Shown: positions 50,745 to 60,259, numbered from the stretch's first letter. The stretch: 64,000 nucleotides of DNA from Halorussus salilacus (GCF_024138125.1 NZ_CP099993.1:1550001-1614000), one strand, 5' to 3'. Made by a program: numbers and translations. Notes: generated by a model from the sequence alone, not told the origin.

Positions 50745-51962
50745 TCACGCCACCCGTTCGACCTCGTAGCCCTCCTCGCGAACCGTCTCGATGATGTTCT
50801 CGGCGTGGCCGGTCCCGCTCGTCACGACCTGAAACACCAGATACGCCTCGCCCACCCGGAGGTCGTCCACGGCGCGGTCGTGGCGGACCGTCCGGATGTT
50901 CGCGCCCTTGTCGGCGATGATGCCCGAGAGCTTCGTCATCTCGCCGGGTTCGTCCTCGATTCGGACCCGGAGGCGAACGAGCTGGCTGCGCTCGGTCAGC
51001 GCCTGCGTGAGGACGGTCTGGAGCATCGACATGTCGATGTTGCCACCCGAGAGGACGGGGACGACCGTCTCGCCAGCCACGTCGAGGTCCGGCGAGAGGA
51101 TGGCGGCGACCGACGAGGCCCCGGCGGCCTCCACCAACTGCTTGGCGCGTTCGAGCAGGAGGAGTTCCGCGCGAGCGATCTCGTCGTCGGTGACGGTCAC
51201 GACCTCGTCGACGTGGTCCTCGATGAGGCCGAGGGTCAGCTCCGAGATGCTGCCGGTGGCGATGCCGTCGGCGATGGTCGTGGGCGATTCGACCGAGGCG
51301 GGGATGCCCTTGTCGAGGCTCTCGGGGACCGTGGCGGCCTGCTCGGCCTGCACGCCGACGACTCGGACCTCGGGGTCGAGTTCCGCCAGCGCGGCGCTCA
51401 CGCCCCCGATTAGCCCGCCGCCGCCGATGGGGACGACCACGGTGTCGACCGCGGGCATCGTCTCGTGAATCTCGATGCCGATGGTTCCCTGTCCCGCGAC
51501 GATGGCGGGGTCGTCGTACGCGTGGACGAACTCGACTCCGTCGTCCTCGGTCAGCGACTGGGCGTAGTCCATCGCGGCCCGGAAGTCCTCGCCCCGGAGT
51601 TCGACGGTCGCGCCGTACTCGCGGGTGGCCTCGACCTTCGCCTGCGGGGCGTTCTCGGGCATCACGATGGTCGAGTCGATTCCGGCGTTCGTCGCGGCCA
51701 GCGCGACCCCCTGTGCGTGGTTGCCCGCGCTCGCGGCGACGACCCGGTCGGCCGCCCCGCGCTCGACCACCTCGCGGATCTTGTTCGACGCCCCGCGGGT
51801 CTTGAACGACCCGGTGCGCTGGAGGTGTTCCATCTTGAGGTGGACCTCGGCGTCGACCATCTCGCTGAGCGACCGACTCCGCTCGACCGGCGTGCGCTGG
51901 ACCACCGACTCGTCGAAGCGCTCGCGCGCGGCCTCGATGTCCCGAAGCGTGACTTCGGCCAT
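50745..51962 (-). CDS. ilvA: threonine ammonia-lyase 2
   Basis: A 405-residue PLP fold-type II enzyme very similar in plan to the one at 31814. PLP lysine in QRTGSFKTRGASN, AASAGNHAQGVALAA, VPIGGGGLIGGV and SGGNIDMSML are all present, as is a C-terminal ACT domain (LVRLRVRIEDEPGEMTKLSG). One of the two copies is probably biosynthetic and the other catabolic; sequence does not say which. Codon use is that of the host core, so it is not part of the AT-rich cassette next to it. Confidence 0.92.
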   Translation of the reverse strand: MAEVTLRDIEAARERFDESVVQRTPVERSRSLSEMVDAEVHLKMEHLQRTGSFKTRGASNKIREVVERGAADRVVAASAGNHAQGVALAATNAGIDSTIVMPENAPQAKVEATREYGATVELRGEDFRAAMDYAQSLTEDDGVEFVHAYDDPAIVAGQGTIGIEIHETMPAVDTVVVPIGGGGLIGGVSAALAELDPEVRVVGVQAEQAATVPESLDKGIPASVESPTTIADGIATGSISELTLGLIEDHVDEVVTVTDDEIARAELLLLERAKQLVEAAGASSVAAILSPDLDVAGETVVPVLSGGNIDMSMLQTVLTQALTERSQLVRLRVRIEDEPGEMTKLSGIIADKGANIRTVRHDRAVDDLRVGEAYLVFQVVTSGTGHAENIIETVREEGYEVERVA

Positions 51963-52038
51963 GTTTGCCAGTGGCGGGAGCGAGCGTATATCAGTTTCTC
52001 AGTCGGCCGAGTCGGGCGAGGTGCCGACGCGCCTCGCC

Positions 52039-53424
52039 TCAGGCGGCTGGCTCGACGTTCTGATTTACGTGGAAGAAGTTGTCGGGGTCGTACTTCGCCT
52101 TGACCTCCTGCAACCGCTCGTAGTTGTCGCCGTAGGTGGCTCGAATCCGGTCGGCTCCCTCGTCCATCATGAAGTTGACGTACGCGCCCTCCGCCGAGTG
52201 CTCGTGGAGCGCCTGCCAGTAGTCGCGGGTCCACTCCGTGAGTTTCTCGCGATTGGCCGGGTCCGGGTCGACCCCCACGATGACCATCGACCAGTTGGCG
52301 TCGCGGTAGTTCCACGCCGTCTCGTCCGGCGCGACGCGGTGGACCGCACCGTCGATGGGATAGAGGTGCATCGACGACTTGGGGGTGGGTACCTCGGCGA
52401 AGCGTCGGTGCTCCGCGATGGCGTCGTCGCTCAGGTCGCGCACGAAGTCGCCCTTCCAGTACCACTGGTCGCCCGGCGGATAGAGGTCGTCGAACATGCG
52501 CTGGAGCGCCGGATAGGGAATCGACTCGATGTGTTCGAACACCGGTTCGGCGACGTTTCGGGCGGGTTGGACCACCTCATCGATTCGGTCCTCCGGACCC
52601 AGATAGCACCACATCAGCCCGCAAACGTTCTCGCCGTGCAACGCCTCGGGGAACGGGTCGCCCGGAATCTCGGCAGTCATGTAGAACGCGTACACGTCCT
52701 CGGGGGCCTGCGGGAGCCACTCGCGGTACCAGCGCATCACGCTTTCGAGGTCGTCGATGCGCCAGAACATCGGCCCGGCGACGACCGTCTCGACCGGATG
52801 CAACGCGAACTCGAACGAGGTGACCACGCCGAAGTTGCCGCCACCGCCGCGCAACGCCCAGAACAGGTCGGGGCTCTCGTCCTCGCTCGCGCGGACCAGT
52901 CGTCCGTCGGCCAGCACGACGTCGGCGCTCACCAGATTGTCGATGGTCAGGCCGTGCTTGCGGGTCAGGTAGCCGTGTCCCCCGCCGAGGGTGAGCCCCC
53001 CGACGCCCGTCGTGGAGATGACCCCGCTGACCGTCGCCAGACCGAACGCGTGCGTGGCGTGGTCGACGTCTCCCCACGTACATCCGGCTTCGACGCGCGC
53101 GGTCTCCGACTCGGGGTCGACCCGGACGCTCGTCATCTCCGAGAGGTCGATGACCAACCCTCCGTCCACCAGCGACAGGCCGGGTCCGTTGTGGCCGCCG
53201 CTACGGATGGCGGTGTCGAGGTCGTTTTCGCGCCCGAATTCGACCGCTCCGATTACGTCCGCGACGTTCGCGCATGTGACGATCAGCTCCGGGCGCTTGT
53301 CGATCATCGCGTTGTAAATCGTTCGCGCGTCGTCGAACGTCGGGTCGTCGGGACGTATCAGTTCGCCTCGCAGCGTTCCCGCGAATCGCTCTATCTCCGC
53401 GTCGTCGGTTGGTGCTGTTGCCAT
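52039..53424 (-). CDS. FAD-linked oxidase, berberine-bridge-enzyme-like
   Basis: A 461-residue flavoprotein of the PCMH/BBE family. The FAD-binding domain has AIRSGGHNGPGLSLVDGG, whose His can bind FAD covalently, then GVGGLTLGGGHGYLTRKHG. The second-link Cys of bicovalent members is absent (GLTIDNL). The C-terminal berberine-bridge segment is YDPDNFFHVNQN. Relatives oxidise sugars, alcohols or secondary metabolites; the substrate here is unknown. It is cytosolic, with no signal peptide. Confidence 0.9.
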   Translation of the reverse strand: MATAPTDDAEIERFAGTLRGELIRPDDPTFDDARTIYNAMIDKRPELIVTCANVADVIGAVEFGRENDLDTAIRSGGHNGPGLSLVDGGLVIDLSEMTSVRVDPESETARVEAGCTWGDVDHATHAFGLATVSGVISTTGVGGLTLGGGHGYLTRKHGLTIDNLVSADVVLADGRLVRASEDESPDLFWALRGGGGNFGVVTSFEFALHPVETVVAGPMFWRIDDLESVMRWYREWLPQAPEDVYAFYMTAEIPGDPFPEALHGENVCGLMWCYLGPEDRIDEVVQPARNVAEPVFEHIESIPYPALQRMFDDLYPPGDQWYWKGDFVRDLSDDAIAEHRRFAEVPTPKSSMHLYPIDGAVHRVAPDETAWNYRDANWSMVIVGVDPDPANREKLTEWTRDYWQALHEHSAEGAYVNFMMDEGADRIRATYGDNYERLQEVKAKYDPDNFFHVNQNVEPAA

Positions 53425-53709
53425 GGTTTTCCCTCCGTTCCGGTAGACGGTCGCCAGCCCTCGATTTCGTGGGTCGCGTTACCGAGGAACGTCTGGGTTA
53501 CCACTTCGGGAATCAGATAGCTAACTGGTGGCGTTCCGGTAGCCAGTGACTTCCGCGCAGACGATGCAACGCGGTCACTCACTGCGAGTTGGGAGTTCTC
53601 TGCTGTGTGGATAGTCTCTTCACCCCTCGATACACTCACTCACGGGACTCTGTTGAAATCCATAGCCGTTGGCAGTTTTCAACCCTTTTTGACCAGTGTA
53701 GGATAATAC

Positions 53710-54030
53710 TCAACAAATCCCGATTGTAATCGAGTAGTAGGTTTCTTCGTGGTGGATAATCCAATTGTATTCCCAATTCGATTGGCTCTCGATTTCCGTG
53801 TACCCGTTATCGAGTGCTCGTTCGAACTCCTGCTGTTGGTGCCGAGATAGGTTCTCGAACTCAATAACCGTTTCATTAGCGGTTTCAGTCCCGTTTTCAA
53901 CCGTCTCTGTAGAAAGCGTTGCAGGGCAGTTTGAAAACGATCCAAATTGAATATAGACCACTATTCCGAAGGCAGACAAGAGAAGTACGCAGATAATCGC
54001 GAATACGGCCCACTTTTGTTTCACACCCAT
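53710..54030 (-). CDS. small membrane-anchored protein, DUF7979-like (106 aa)
   Basis: A 106-residue AT-rich gene product with one N-terminal membrane helix (WAVFAIICVLLLSAFGIVVY) and a soluble domain containing VIEFENLSRHQQQEFERALD and WIIHHEETYYSITI. The FENLSxxxQxxFxxAL block resembles haloarchaeal proteins grouped as DUF7979, of unknown function. The ATG at 54030 is chosen because it leaves the helix at the N-terminus. The 285-bp stretch between it and the FAD oxidase gene holds nothing firm. Confidence 0.6.
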   Translation of the reverse strand: MGVKQKWAVFAIICVLLLSAFGIVVYIQFGSFSNCPATLSTETVENGTETANETVIEFENLSRHQQQEFERALDNGYTEIESQSNWEYNWIIHHEETYYSITIGIC

Positions 54031-54174
54031 AAATACTATTTGAATTATATAATTCTTCTGTGATTGGTTCGAGACGTTCACCGTACTTATCAGCTGTTTT
54101 CCACTCGATCATGTCTGGACGAGAGGGTTTCAACGGGGCGATCCACGGCGATTGCCGAAAAGGAAGTCTCGAAG

Positions 54175-55719
54175 CTACTCCAGAAGCAGGAGTTCGGGGT
54201 TCTCGACGTAGTCGATGAACGTGTTGGCGAACGACGCGGCGTCGGCACCGTCCACGATGCGGTGGTCGATGGACAGCGAGATGGGCAGGGTGTACTTCGC
54301 CACGACCTCGCCGTCCTCGACCACGGGGCGCTGTTTGAGTTCGCCGATGCCCAGAATCCCCACCTCGGGGTAGTTGAGGATGGGCGTCGCGTACTCGCCG
54401 CCGATGGCCCCGAAGTTGGTGACGCTGAACGTCGAGCCCTGAAGCTCCTCCCGGGAGATGGAGCGGTCGCGGGCCTTCTGGACGACCTCGTTGACCTCGC
54501 TGGAAATCTGGAGCAGGCCCTTGCCGTCCACGTCGTCGACGACCGGCACCATCAGTCCGGCGTCGGTCGCGGTCGCCACGCCGACGTTGTAGTAGTTCTT
54601 CCGGAGGATTTCACCGGCCTCCTCGTCCAGCTCGGCGTTGAGCTTGGGATGCTGTTTGAGCGCGGCGACGACCGCCTTCATCACGAACGGCATGTAGGTC
54701 AGCCGGATGCCTCGCTCCTCGGCCTCGGGCTTGAGGCGCTCGCGGGTGTCGACGAGGTTGTCGACGACCGCGGTGTCGTGGTGGGTGACGTGGGGCGCGG
54801 AGAACTTCGAGTTCACCATCGCGTCGCCGATGGTCTTGCGCACGCCCTTGTACTGGATGCGCTCGACGCGCTCGCCCGGCTCGCTCGTGCCGGACGCGGC
54901 GTCAGCACGCTGGGCCTGCTGTTGGGCCTCGGCGTACTCCATCACCGCCTCGGGCGTGACGAACGCCTCGCCGTCGCGCTCCTCCGTGGCGGGCACGGCG
55001 TTCAGGTCGACACCCTGCTCTTCGGCGATACGCCGGGTCGCTGGCGCGGCCAGCGTCCGGTCGCGGTCGGCCGACTCGACCGACGCGGAGTCCGGACCGC
55101 CGGAACCACCCGCCGCCGAGGAGGACGATGGACCGCCCGCGGCGTCGGTCGGCGCGGGACCGCCCGAACCCCCGGAGCCGTCCTCGGGCTCCGGCGAGTC
55201 GGTCGCGGGGGATTCGTCGCCCGAGTCGGCCGCGGCGCGCACGTCCTGCTCGGTCACGCGACCGCTCGGGCCGGAGCCCTCGACCACGGCGATGTCGACG
55301 CCGAGTTCGCGGGCGAGTCGGCGTGCGCTCGGCGCGGCGAACACCCGGCCTTCGCCGGTCGAAACTTCTTCGGTCTCGCCAGCGTCGGCGGCTTCCGTGT
55401 CGGATTCCGGACTCGTCTCGGCTTCGGATTCTGCGGCCCTCGCGGCTTCGCCCTCGGTCTGGCCTTCCTCGACCGGCTCACCCTCCACGTCGAAGGTGAT
55501 GATGACGTTGCCGACCGGGACGACCTCGCCCTCCTCGGGGATTATCTCTCGGACCGTGCCGTTGACGGGCGACGGAACCTCGACGATGGCCTTGTCGGTC
55601 TCGACCTCCGCGACCGCCTGGTCCTCCGAGACCGCGTCGCCCTCCTCGACCAGCCAGCTCACGATCTCGCCCTCGCTGACGCCCTCGCCGACGTCGGGGA
55701 GCTTGAACTCTCGTACCAT
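54175..55719 (-). CDS. pdhC: dihydrolipoamide acyltransferase (E2)
   Basis: A 514-residue E2 core protein of a 2-oxoacid dehydrogenase complex. One lipoyl domain (GEGVSEGEIVSWLVEEGD, lipoylated Lys in VETDKAIVEV) is followed by acidic linkers and two peripheral-subunit-binding-like domains: FAAPSARRLARELGVDIAVV and a second, weaker one, LAAPATRRIAEEQGVDLNAV. The C-terminal catalytic domain ends in SIDHRIVDGADAASFAN, with the active His and Asp. It is 3 bp from the E1 beta gene and forms one operon with E1. The E3 gene is not adjacent. Confidence 0.93.
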   Translation of the reverse strand: MVREFKLPDVGEGVSEGEIVSWLVEEGDAVSEDQAVAEVETDKAIVEVPSPVNGTVREIIPEEGEVVPVGNVIITFDVEGEPVEEGQTEGEAARAAESEAETSPESDTEAADAGETEEVSTGEGRVFAAPSARRLARELGVDIAVVEGSGPSGRVTEQDVRAAADSGDESPATDSPEPEDGSGGSGGPAPTDAAGGPSSSSAAGGSGGPDSASVESADRDRTLAAPATRRIAEEQGVDLNAVPATEERDGEAFVTPEAVMEYAEAQQQAQRADAASGTSEPGERVERIQYKGVRKTIGDAMVNSKFSAPHVTHHDTAVVDNLVDTRERLKPEAEERGIRLTYMPFVMKAVVAALKQHPKLNAELDEEAGEILRKNYYNVGVATATDAGLMVPVVDDVDGKGLLQISSEVNEVVQKARDRSISREELQGSTFSVTNFGAIGGEYATPILNYPEVGILGIGELKQRPVVEDGEVVAKYTLPISLSIDHRIVDGADAASFANTFIDYVENPELLLLE

Positions 55720-55722
55720 GGC

Positions 55723-56724
55723 TCAGAACCCCACGGCGTCGCGGATGCCTTCCTTGATGCGGGCGGGCTCGGGCAGGTAGTAGTCTTCGAGCGCGTACAG
55801 CGGGAAGGGAGTGTCGAACCCGGTGATGCGCTCGACGGGGGCCTCCTGATAGAGGAGGGCCTCCTCCTGGATGATGGAGGCGATCTCGCCGCCGAGGCCG
55901 CCGGACTTGGGAGCCTCGTGGACGACCGCCGCGCGGCCGGTCTTCTTGAACGACTCGACGATGGTCTCCTCGTCGAGCGGCGAGACGGTCCGGAGGTCGA
56001 CGACCTCCACGTCGATTTCGCCCTCCAACTGCTCGGCGGCCTCGACGGTCGGGCGGGTCATCGCGCCCCAGGTGAACACCGAGATGTCGGTGCCCTCCTT
56101 CCGGACCGCGGCCTCGCCGATGGGAACCTCGTAGGACTCGGTCGGCACGTCGCCGCGGAACGCCCGGTAGATGAGCTTCGGTTCGAGGAACATCACGGGG
56201 TCGGGGTCCCGGATGGCGCTCGTGAGCAGGCCCTTGGTGTCGTAGGGCGTGCTCGGGATGACGACCTTGAGTCCGGGCTGGTGGGCGAAGAAGGCCTCGG
56301 TGGACTCGGAGTGGTGTTCGGGCGCGCGGATGCCGCCGCCGTACGGCGCGCGGATGACCATCGGGCAGGTGAACCGCCCTCGGCTCCGGGTGCGCAGGCG
56401 CGCGGCGTGGCTCACGATCTGGTCGAACGCGGGGTAGATGAACCCGAGGAACTGGATTTCGGGAACGGGCTTGAGGCCGTAGGCCGCCATGCCGACGGCG
56501 GTCCCGACGATGCCGGACTCGGCGAGGGGCGTGTCGATGACGCGGTCGTCGCCGAACTCCTCGTAGAGGCCCTCGGTGGCGCGGAACACGCCGCCGTTCT
56601 TCCCCACGTCCTCGCCCATCACGAGCACGTCGTCGTCGCGCTTCATCTCGGTGTACAGTCCGTCTCGAACCGCCTGCACCAGCGTGAGGTTCTCTGACTC
56701 TTGCTCTTGGGTTGCTTGACTCAT
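55723..56724 (-). CDS. pdhB: 2-oxoacid (pyruvate) dehydrogenase E1 beta
   Basis: A 333-residue E1 beta subunit, which with E1 alpha decarboxylates a 2-oxoacid and acylates the lipoyl group. Conserved parts are VLVMGEDVGKNGGVFRATEG, then DTPLAESGIVGTAVGMAAYG, with the TPP-activating Glu, and the HHSESTEAFFAHQPGLKVV block. Branched-chain and pyruvate enzymes look alike, so the substrate remains open. The gene lies 3 bp from both neighbours. Confidence 0.94.
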   Translation of the reverse strand: MSQATQEQESENLTLVQAVRDGLYTEMKRDDDVLVMGEDVGKNGGVFRATEGLYEEFGDDRVIDTPLAESGIVGTAVGMAAYGLKPVPEIQFLGFIYPAFDQIVSHAARLRTRSRGRFTCPMVIRAPYGGGIRAPEHHSESTEAFFAHQPGLKVVIPSTPYDTKGLLTSAIRDPDPVMFLEPKLIYRAFRGDVPTESYEVPIGEAAVRKEGTDISVFTWGAMTRPTVEAAEQLEGEIDVEVVDLRTVSPLDEETIVESFKKTGRAAVVHEAPKSGGLGGEIASIIQEEALLYQEAPVERITGFDTPFPLYALEDYYLPEPARIKEGIRDAVGF

Positions 56725-56727
56725 GTC

Positions 56728-57849
56728 TCAGTCCTCCAGAAGTGCCTCGTCGCCGTACTGTTCGCGGACGCGCTCGAACCAGTCGAGCTGTTCCTGCAGT
56801 CGCTCGGGCATGCCCTCGTAGACGTGCGCGAACATCTGCTCGGGGTCGGGGCGCTCGACCTCCTCGGCGGCGTCGATGGCGTCGGCGACCCGCTCTTTGT
56901 TCTCCTGCTCGATGGCCTCGACCGTCTCGTCGTCGAGCACGCCGCGGTCGCGCAGGAACGACTCCAGCCGCGGGATGGGGTCCTTCTGCTTCCAGCGCTC
57001 GACCTCCTCGTCGTCGCGGTAGACCGAGGGGTCGTCGGCGGTGGTGTGGGCACCGAAGCGGTACTGGACCGCCTCGATGAGGGTCGGCCGACGCTCGTCG
57101 TCGCCGGGGTTCTTGGCCTTCTCCACCGCGTCCTTGGTCACCTTGTACACCGCGAGCGGGTCCATCCCGTCGACCTGCACGCCCTCGAAGCCGTAGGCGT
57201 GGGCCTTCTGGGCGATGGTCTCGGAGGCCGTCTGGCGTTCGCGCGGCACCGAGATGGCCCACTGATTGTTGTTGCAGAAGAACACCGCGGGCGTGTCGAA
57301 GACGCCCGCGAAGTTCAGCCCCTCGTGGAAGTCGCCTTCCGACGTGGCTCCGTCGCCGAAGTAACAGAGGAACGCGTTCTCCTCGTCCTTCAGCTTCGAG
57401 GCCCACGACGCGCCGGTCGCGTGGGGAATCTGGGTCGCGATGGGCACCGCGACCGTGAAGATGTTGGAGTCGTCGGGGATGGCGTTGCCCTGCTCGTGGC
57501 CCATCCAGTAGAGAAGGGTGCGCTTGAGCGACAGCCCGCGGACCAGCGCCGCGCCGTGCTCGCGGTAGCTCGGGAACAGCCAGTCGTCGTCGGCCAGCGC
57601 GTGGGCGCTCCCGATCTGGGCACCTTCCTGTCCCGAGAGGGGCGGGTAGGTCCCCATCCGGCCCTGTCGCTGGAGGCTGACCGCCCGCTCGTCGAAGTGG
57701 CGGGCCAGCCGCATCTCGCGGTACATGTCCACCATCTCCTCGTCGGAGAGGTCGGGCACGTCCGCGCCCTCTACTACGTTACCGTCCTCGTCCAGCACCT
57801 GTACGCGGTCCTGGGGGTCTCGATGTATGACGCTCACGGTCGAACCCAT
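56728..57849 (-). CDS. pdhA: 2-oxoacid (pyruvate) dehydrogenase E1 alpha
   Basis: A 373-residue E1 alpha subunit that binds thiamine diphosphate. The TPP motif spans [19 protein letters not shown] to [31 protein letters not shown] is the N-terminal family block, and [20 protein letters not shown] a late one. It is first in the E1 alpha-E1 beta-E2 operon. A TATA-like CTATAA (57881-57886, minus strand) lies about 32 bp before the ATG. Confidence 0.94.
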   Translation of the reverse strand: MGSTVSVIHRDPQDRVQVLDEDGNVVEGADVPDLSDEEMVDMYREMRLARHFDERAVSLQRQGRMGTYPPLSGQEGAQIGSAHALADDDWLFPSYREHGAALVRGLSLKRTLLYWMGHEQGNAIPDDSNIFTVAVPIATQIPHATGASWASKLKDEENAFLCYFGDGATSEGDFHEGLNFAGVFDTPAVFFCNNNQWAISVPRERQTASETIAQKAHAYGFEGVQVDGMDPLAVYKVTKDAVEKAKNPGDDERRPTLIEAVQYRFGAHTTADDPSVYRDDEEVERWKQKDPIPRLESFLRDRGVLDDETVEAIEQENKERVADAIDAAEEVERPDPEQMFAHVYEGMPERLQEQLDWFERVREQYGDEALLED

Positions 57850-58166
57850 CCTGACATATTCGATAGGTCATCCGCACGCATTATAGGGTTTTCGTAACCA
57901 ACTTTCCATAGGTATGGTTCTGTTGGCACTTCGCGGCCGGAATACAAACTTTCGACGGACGGAATAGCGGTTTTCCAATCTTTCTCGGATAATAATAGAC
58001 GTTCGTCCGGTAGAACCCCGCGGAACGCGGGGAAGGGTGGACGAACGGCAAGAATTGCACGAACTTCGACGGAATCGGTCGACTCGACCGGCGGCGTCGC
58101 CGCCGGTCGAGTCGGTGGCTAAGACGGAACCCTGCGGGCCTCCCGGTTCGCGGCGTTGCCGCTCGC
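57850..58166. other. 317-bp gap between lipA and the pdh operon
   Basis: No gene found. From the operon side it holds the probable TATA box at 57881-57886 and an AT-rich stretch to about 58010. Then follow a hairpin CCCCGCG-GAA-CGCGGGG (58016-58032) and a second, longer one at 58080-58114, close to the end of lipA on the minus strand. Confidence 0.7.
58080..58114. repeat. 16-bp perfect inverted repeat with 3-base loop
   Basis: Arms CGACTCGACCGGCGGC (58080-58095) and its reverse complement (58099-58114) flank GTC. It lies 53 bp after the lipA stop on the minus strand, a likely transcript-end structure. Confidence 0.88.
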
Positions 58167-59105
58167 TCAGACCGAGGCTCTCCGAGCCTCGCGGCGCGCC
58201 TGTTCGACCGACTTCCCGTCCCGAATCACGGCATCCACGAACAGTTCGCCCGCTTTGTACGACGACCGGACCATCGGGCCGCTCGCGCAGTAGAGGAAGT
58301 CGAGTTCCTCCTCGGCGACCCGCCGCCACGTCTCGAACTTCGCGGGGTGGACGTAGCTCTCCACGTCGAGGTGGGTCCGAGACGGCTGGAGGTACTGCCC
58401 GAGGGTCACGATGTCCACGTCGGCCTCACGGAGGTCGCTGAGGGTCTGGTACACCTCGTGGTCGTACTCGCCCACGCCGAGCATGATGGAGGTCTTGGTG
58501 TAGATGTCCGACTCGCGTTCGACCTGTTCGAGGACGCGGATGCTCTGCTCGTAGCCCGCGCGAGGGTCCCGGACCGGCCGCTGGAGGCGCTCGACCGTCT
58601 CGACGTTGTGGGCGATGACGTCGGGGGCGGCGTCGATTATCTTCCGGATGAGGTCCTCCTCGCCCCGGAAGTCCGGAATCAGGACCTCGACGAGGATGGA
58701 GGGGTCGCGCTCTTTGATCTCCCGAATCGTCTGGGCGAAGTGGGCCGCGCCCTGCCCTTCGAGGTCGTCGCGGTCGACCGACGTGAGGACCACGTAGTCG
58801 AGACCGATCTCGGCCACCGCGCTCGCCACGTTCGCGGGTTCGTCGGGGTCGAGTGGCTGGCCGCCGCCGGTGTCCACGTCGCAGAACCCGCAGTTCCGAG
58901 TACACTGGTCGCCCATCAGCATGAACGTCGCGGTACCGCCCGAATCGGAGTTGCGCCCGCTCCAGCACTCGCCGAGGTTGGGGCAGTTGGCCTCCTCGCA
59001 GACGGTGTGGAGGTCGTGGTCCCGAAGCGTCTGCTTGATGCCCGTGAACTCCTGCCCGGCGGGCGGTCGCATCTTCAGCCAGTCGGGTTTCCGGCGGCGG
59101 CTCAT
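58167..59105 (-). CDS. lipA: lipoyl synthase
   Basis: A 312-residue radical SAM enzyme that inserts two sulfurs into octanoyl groups to make lipoyl cofactors, needed by the E2 protein encoded just downstream. The radical SAM cluster motif is QCTRNCGFCDVD; the auxiliary cluster motif is VCEEANCPNLGECWS. The terminal serine ligand motif SGPMVRSSYKAG is present. The ATG at 59105 is used. It is on the same strand as the pdh genes, 317 bp ahead of them, so regulation may be separate. Confidence 0.95.
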   Translation of the reverse strand: MSRRRKPDWLKMRPPAGQEFTGIKQTLRDHDLHTVCEEANCPNLGECWSGRNSDSGGTATFMLMGDQCTRNCGFCDVDTGGGQPLDPDEPANVASAVAEIGLDYVVLTSVDRDDLEGQGAAHFAQTIREIKERDPSILVEVLIPDFRGEEDLIRKIIDAAPDVIAHNVETVERLQRPVRDPRAGYEQSIRVLEQVERESDIYTKTSIMLGVGEYDHEVYQTLSDLREADVDIVTLGQYLQPSRTHLDVESYVHPAKFETWRRVAEEELDFLYCASGPMVRSSYKAGELFVDAVIRDGKSVEQARREARRASV

Positions 59106-59300
59106 TGTGGGTGGCTTGGGCGGCGGTCGCCAAAAGGGTGGGGTATTTCGGGTAGCGGTGGGCGTTCGTTGGGTTTCGCGACTCGCCCGGCGAGACCGTT
59201 CCGTCCCGAACGGTCCGAAATCCGTCAAAATCCGAGTACGTCGCGCTTCCTCCGCTCCAAGTGGCGAATAACAAAGCACGTCCGATGCCTACCCCCGAGC

Positions 59301-59618
59301 ATGAACACCAACTTCCTCGACTGGCTCGCCATCCTGCTCGCCGCCGTCGGCGCGATAACGTGGGGCGTCCTCGGCCTGACCGGACTCTCCGGGAACGCGG
59401 TCAACGTCGTCGAGATGGCGCTCGCTCCCATCTTCCGGGCCGGACCCGCCCAGACGGTCGAGTACCTCGTCTACGTCCTCGTGGGGCTGGCGGGCATCTA
59501 CCTGCTCTACACCGCCTCGAAGATGGGCCGGGCGAGTCGCCGGGCGACCAAGGCGAAGCGCCGGGCGGCGGCGGCCTCGGGGCGAAACGACCGCGAGACC
59601 GACAACGCCGAGTCCTGA
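59301..59618 (+). CDS. DUF378-type membrane protein (105 aa)
   Basis: A 105-residue protein with two or three hydrophobic segments: FLDWLAILLAAVGAITWGVL near the start and VEYLVYVLVGLAGIYLLYTA in the middle, followed by a very basic Ala/Arg-rich tail (RRATKAKRRAAAASGRND). The order WLAxxLxxxGAxxWGxxGL then VYxLVGLAGIY is that of DUF378. Function unknown. The ATG at 59301 fits. It is convergent with the aldolase gene, 14 bp between stops. Confidence 0.82.
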   Translation: MNTNFLDWLAILLAAVGAITWGVLGLTGLSGNAVNVVEMALAPIFRAGPAQTVEYLVYVLVGLAGIYLLYTASKMGRASRRATKAKRRAAAASGRNDRETDNAES

Positions 59619-59632
59619 GCCCTCGCGCGGTC

Positions 59633-60259
59633 CTACTGTCCGTACCCCTCGAACTTCTCTGCGACCGCGGTCATCTCCTCGTCGCTCAGTTCGACCGGGT
59701 CGCCGAACGCCTTGGCCTGACAGTAGATTCTGGCGGTGTACTCGACGTTGACCGCGGTTTCGAGCGCCGAATCGAGGTCCTCGCCGGTGGTCAGCAGGCC
59801 GTGGTTGGCGAGCAGGCAGGCGCTCGCGTCGGCCCCCTCCATCGCGGCGACCGCGTTCTCGGCGAGCGCCTCGGTTCCGTAGGTGGCGTAGTCGGCGACC
59901 GGCACCGAGGTTCCCGCCAGCGCGAGCATGTAGTGGACCGGCGGAATCGGTTCGTGGAGTATCGCCAGCGTCGAGGCCCACGGCGAGTGGGTGTGGACGA
60001 TGGCACCGGGTTCGAACTCCCGATAGATGGCGGTGTGCATCGGCGTCTCGCTCGACGGCGCTGTCTCGCCCGCGACCTGTTCGCCGTCGAGCGACAGCAC
60101 GGGGACGCCCTCGGCGTCGATTCGGTCGTAGGCGACCCCCGTCGGCGTGACGGCGAAGCGGTCGTCTCGGCGGACGCTCAGGTTCCCGGTCCGGCCGGGG
60201 GTGAGCGACGCGAGGTCGGGCGCGTGCATCGCGACGGCGCGTCGTTCTGCTCCGAGCAT
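59633..60259 (-). CDS. class II (fuculose-phosphate-type) aldolase
   Basis: A 208-residue zinc aldolase/epimerase of the FucA/AraD family, cleaving sugar phosphates such as fuculose 1-phosphate or related substrates. Motifs: TPGRTGNLSVRRDDRF (phosphate binding), SSETPMHTAIYRE with the catalytic Glu, IVHTHSPWAS (two zinc His) and LLANHGLLTTG (third His). The ATG at 60259 is chosen because a TATA element (60286-60292) lies 27-33 bp upstream. Haloarchaeal FucA homologues work in sugar or aromatic amino-acid related metabolism; the substrate here is unknown. Confidence 0.9.
   Translation of the reverse strand: MLGAERRAVAMHAPDLASLTPGRTGNLSVRRDDRFAVTPTGVAYDRIDAEGVPVLSLDGEQVAGETAPSSETPMHTAIYREFEPGAIVHTHSPWASTLAILHEPIPPVHYMLALAGTSVPVADYATYGTEALAENAVAAMEGADASACLLANHGLLTTGEDLDSALETAVNVEYTARIYCQAKAFGDPVELSDEEMTAVAEKFEGYGQ

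Noticed and set aside
53425-53709. Minus-strand frame of 82 codons (53391-53639) at the start of the FAD oxidase gene
   Set aside because: It overlaps the start of a well-supported gene, has no domain or promoter support, and its composition looks non-coding.
54064-56697. Long plus-strand open frame over the E2 and E1 beta genes
   Set aside because: It has no recognisable domain and is the complement of two strongly supported genes.
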